Source: Bacteroidales bacterium
GTDB taxonomy: Bacteria; Bacteroidota; Bacteroidia; Bacteroidales; UBA932
NCBI GenBank assembly: GCA_009784635.1
Contig: WRBG01000082.1
Location: forward strand, 1 to 8,294
Length of the DNA stretch: 8,294 nucleotides
Direction: 5' to 3'
The translations under genes were made by a program, and so were the position numbers. Below the pieces are notes generated by a model, which ran no database searches, was not told the origin of the DNA, and was given only the letters and a program-made list of their open reading frames with translations. Positions 6,058 to 8,294 of the stretch are shown here, in pieces (within the stretch, counting starts at the first letter, position 1; each line of letters starts with the position of its first letter).

Positions 6058-6396
6058 TTATGTATTCCATTTCGGACTCATCACTTCGGAGAATAAAATC
6101 GCATTCCGAGGCGTGAAATCAGCAAGCAATGGTTCTTCTTCCTCTACCTCCGCAACGGGTTCGGGAGCCATAATGGGGGCCGCTCTACGGCCGCCCTCCT
6201 CTTGGGGTTTCAACATCCGGAACAGGGACACCGGTTCCGGTCCTTCTACTTCCTCAAAGTCGGTGTCCATCGTATACGTACCTGTTTGTGAACGCATACG
6301 CTGTTCTTGAGCCTTTCTCCTTTTGTTCATGCTGTTTATCCATTGAAACAGTCCAATGGCGACCACAGCAATAATGGTAATAATCGAGTCGTTCAT
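6058..6396 (-). CDS. Small single-pass membrane protein of unknown function
   Basis: The 112-residue protein begins with a hydrophobic segment (about 4–20, IITIIAVVAIGLFQWI) followed by a basic stretch (KRRKAQEQRMR, 25–35), which predicts an N-terminal anchor with the tail in the cytoplasm. The rest is rich in Glu and Pro and probably disordered (50–92), and the tail ends in RNAILFSEVMSPKWNT. A similar ILxSEI/V-type tail occurs, as I recall, in small Bacteroidales proteins, which points to a conserved contact site. I do not know its function. Its ATG overlaps the ribF stop (ATGA), so translation is coupled to ribF. Lipoprotein B follows after 13 nt. Confidence 0.8.
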   Translation of the reverse strand: MNDSIITIIAVVAIGLFQWINSMNKRRKAQEQRMRSQTGTYTMDTDFEEVEGPEPVSLFRMLKPQEEGGRRAAPIMAPEPVAEVEEEEPLLADFTPRNAILFSEVMSPKWNT

Positions 6397-7274
6397 ATTT
6401 GATTTATTTTATCTTTATCTGCCTTTAACTGTTCTTTGAGCGCCTCCATAGAGCTAAATCCCCGCTCTCCCCTTAGCCGGTACAATGGACATACGGTCAA
6501 GGGCAATCCATATATATCCTCATCAAAATCAAAGATATTTGTTTCTATGGTACGGCCTTGGGCGTGTTTTACGGTGGGACGAAATCCGATATTCATCATA
6601 CCCCGATACCGTCTGCCCATCTGCTCGACCTCGACCGCATACACCCCATCTGCCGGAAGCTGCTTGAGCGGCTCATAAAGCTGTAAATTGGCCGTAGGAA
6701 ACCCTATGGTGCGCCCTAAGCGGTTTCCTTCTACCACTACTCCTTTGAGTTCATAAGGATAACCCAACCACCTGTTTGCCTGTTCCATAGCTCCGGATTG
6801 GATGGCTTCGCGTATTTTGGTGGAACTCACTACTTTCTCGTCACAAAGCGTTTGGCCCACACGGGTCAAACCTAAGCCTGTTTCTTGAGCCACCGTTTCT
6901 AAGTACGCATACGTTTGATGGGGGTCGTGGCCTATCCGGTGGTTATAACCCACAACCAAGTGACTGACTCCGTATTGAGCTTGAAGGCAATCGGCAAAAA
7001 AAGCCTTGGCGCTCATCAAGGAAAGTTCCCGGGTAAAGGAGAGTACGTGTACCTGACTGATTCCCAAGTCGAACATCAGTTCTTTTTTTTCATCCAAAGC
7101 ATTCAGTAAGCGAAACTTGTGCGCGTCGCTCTGCAATACGGTTCTGGGATGAGGCCAAAAAGTAATGACCACAGCCCGGCATCCTTGCTCCTCTGCCAAT
7201 CTGCACAAAGCGGAGAGAACAGCCCGATGCCCCAAATGCACCCCGTCAAAAAAACCTGTAGCCGCTATAACCAT
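6393..7274 (-). CDS. ribF: Bifunctional riboflavin kinase / FAD synthetase (RibF)
   Basis: RibF phosphorylates riboflavin to FMN and then adenylylates FMN to FAD in the cytoplasm. The 293-residue protein has both domains. The N-terminal nucleotidyltransferase shows TGFFDGVHLGHR (H13, H16), FWPHPRTVL (39–47), VVGYNHRIGHDP (107–118) and VSSTKIREA (149–157). The C-terminal kinase shows GRTIGFPTANL (187–197, PTAN), DGVYAVEV, MNIGFRPTV (227–235) and ETNIFDFDEDIYG (244–256), with E244 at the catalytic glutamate place. Only six residues precede the first motif, fewer than usual, but an in-frame TAG at 7296–7298 and no start codon in between make the ATG at 7274 the only choice. That ATG lies inside the end of glgP (10 nt overlap), and no Shine-Dalgarno is seen. 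Confidence 0.97.
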   Translation of the reverse strand: MVIAATGFFDGVHLGHRAVLSALCRLAEEQGCRAVVITFWPHPRTVLQSDAHKFRLLNALDEKKELMFDLGISQVHVLSFTRELSLMSAKAFFADCLQAQYGVSHLVVGYNHRIGHDPHQTYAYLETVAQETGLGLTRVGQTLCDEKVVSSTKIREAIQSGAMEQANRWLGYPYELKGVVVEGNRLGRTIGFPTANLQLYEPLKQLPADGVYAVEVEQMGRRYRGMMNIGFRPTVKHAQGRTIETNIFDFDEDIYGLPLTVCPLYRLRGERGFSSMEALKEQLKADKDKINQI

Positions 7275-8294
7275 TTTACTAAAACAAAATCTTGTCTATG
7301 AGCTAATTTTTTATTTTTTGCATACATCCGTCCGGCAGCGTAAAAAATACCCGCGCTGTCGGGAATCAATACACAGCGATAAGTGGCAACGCCTTGATTA
7401 TAGTCGTGCAACTTAAATTCGACCTTGGCCGCGATTTTAAAGTCCCCGTTTTTTTCTTCTTCGGCTATGACCATTTCCACGCCCACATCGTCCGGCTGCA
7501 AATCGCTTATATGAAAAACAGCTTCCGCCTCATATGGCTTTCCCAACAATAATTCATGGTTGACCATATCGGGACGTTTAAAATCAATCATTTCGATATT
7601 AGACCATTCCCTGCTCATGTTTTTTTTCCAGTGCGCCATCTCTCGAGCCAACCCGTAGTCATGGGCCATCATGTCGTGATACCTGTTGTGTAAAGGAGTA
7701 TAAAAGCGCTGTTCGTAATCGGCGAGCATCCGGTGGGTGGTAAAGTGAACCGCCACCTTGGCAATGGTATTCTTGATGACTTGTATCCAATCAGCCGGCA
7801 GTCTTTTTTTATTGACCGTATAGAACAATGGAACAATCTGGTCTTGGAACATATTGTAAATGGTCTCGGCGTCCATTTCATCTTGAAACTCTTGATTTTC
7901 ATAAGTACGCTCCATAGGCAGCGCCCATCCGGCGTTGGGCTGATAGCCTTCTACCCACCAGCCGTCCAATACGCTAAAGTGCATGACCCCGTTCATCACC
8001 GCCTTTTCTCCGCTGGTTCCGGATGCTTCCAAAGGACGGGTCGGAGTATTCATCCAAATATCAACGCCCTGTACCATCAGTTTGGCCAAATTCATGTCGT
8101 AATTATCCAAGAACAGAATCTTTCCCAAAAACTGCGGCAGGCGAGACACTTCTATGATGTGCTTGATTAAATCCTGTCCGGCCTTGTCGGCGGGATGGGC
8201 TTTGCCGGCAAAAAGGAATTGCACCGGTTGTTTGGGGTTATTGATGATTTGGCTCAGACGGTCTATATTTTTGAAAAGCAGATGCGCCCGTTTG
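7265..8294 (-). CDS. glgP: Alpha-glucan (glycogen) phosphorylase, GT35, 5' end cut off
   Basis: The enzyme splits alpha-1,4-glucans with phosphate to give glucose 1-phosphate, using pyridoxal phosphate. The last 342 residues are visible; the frame is open to the window edge. Landmarks are KRAHLLFKNIDRL and NNPKQPVQFLFAGKAHPAD at the start, NYDMNLAKLMVQGVDIWMN, and the cofactor/substrate loop EASGTSGEKAVMNG (visible residues 89–102), whose lysine is the expected PLP-bound one. Then come FTTHRMLADYEQRFYTP and a C-terminal beta domain ending RQDFVLVKWL. The sequence fits the shorter, archaeal/Bacteroidota-type phosphorylases (TIGR02094) rather than E. coli GlgP/MalP. The missing N-terminal part should be some 500 residues. 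It overlaps ribF by 10 nt and is upstream of it in the same transcript; no metabolic link to ribF is implied. Confidence 0.95.
   Translation of the reverse strand, partial: KRAHLLFKNIDRLSQIINNPKQPVQFLFAGKAHPADKAGQDLIKHIIEVSRLPQFLGKILFLDNYDMNLAKLMVQGVDIWMNTPTRPLEASGTSGEKAVMNGVMHFSVLDGWWVEGYQPNAGWALPMERTYENQEFQDEMDAETIYNMFQDQIVPLFYTVNKKRLPADWIQVIKNTIAKVAVHFTTHRMLADYEQRFYTPLHNRYHDMMAHDYGLAREMAHWKKNMSREWSNIEMIDFKRPDMVNHELLLGKPYEAEAVFHISDLQPDDVGVEMVIAEEEKNGDFKIAAKVEFKLHDYNQGVATYRCVLIPDSAGIFYAAGRMYAKNKKLAHRQDFVLVKWL

Noticed and set aside
7733..8170. Plus-strand open frame of 145 codons
   Set aside because: It is the antisense of the glycogen phosphorylase coding region.
1..8294. A defence system, CRISPR array, phage region or tRNA/rRNA gene
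   Set aside because: All genes belong to housekeeping or envelope families. No spaced repeat array, phage gene or cloverleaf-type sequence was noticed by reading, though no covariance-model search was run.

Overview
The window looks like part of a Bacteroidota (probably Bacteroidales) chromosome. The evidence is the gene families: DUF4369/thioredoxin-fold lipoproteins, an Ig-like 'DUF5018-type' lipoprotein pair, the short type of alpha-glucan phosphorylase, and a greA–HIT gene pair. Most starts lack a Shine-Dalgarno sequence, and three sites match the Bacteroidota promoter pattern TTG–N19–TAnnTTTG. All eight genes lie on the minus strand, so transcription runs from high to low coordinates. 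Both end genes are cut by the window edge.

In transcription order, the first block (8294–5253) is a tightly packed operon. It holds the 3' part of an alpha-glucan phosphorylase (glgP), overlapping a bifunctional riboflavin kinase/FAD synthetase (ribF) by 10 nt. ribF overlaps a small single-pass membrane protein by 4 nt (ATGA), and 13 nt later comes a lipoprotein (copy B). The second block is a second lipoprotein (copy A, 4362–5123) that arose from copy B by tandem duplication and has its own promoter. The third block is greA, a HIT-family hydrolase and a TlpA-like lipoprotein, separated by 1 and 4 nt and driven by a promoter upstream of greA. The last block is a lipoprotein YtcJ-type amidohydrolase (2120 to beyond base 1) with a good promoter and the only clear Shine-Dalgarno site.

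Most genes are housekeeping: glycogen turnover, flavin cofactor synthesis, rescue of stalled RNA polymerase and nucleotide hydrolysis. Four envelope lipoproteins are mixed in: two paralogues of unknown function, a thioredoxin-fold protein that has lost its CxxC cysteines, and the amidohydrolase.

The most notable structure is the tandem duplication at 4268–6057. The flanking and promoter DNA of the two copies is almost identical (111 of 113 bases), as is the signal-peptide region (102 of 105 bases), while the mature proteins have drifted to roughly 55–60% identity by eye. The duplication also copied the greA promoter in front of lipoprotein A. I see no defence system, CRISPR array, transposase, tRNA or rRNA gene. 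No stretch of 300 bases lacks a gene.
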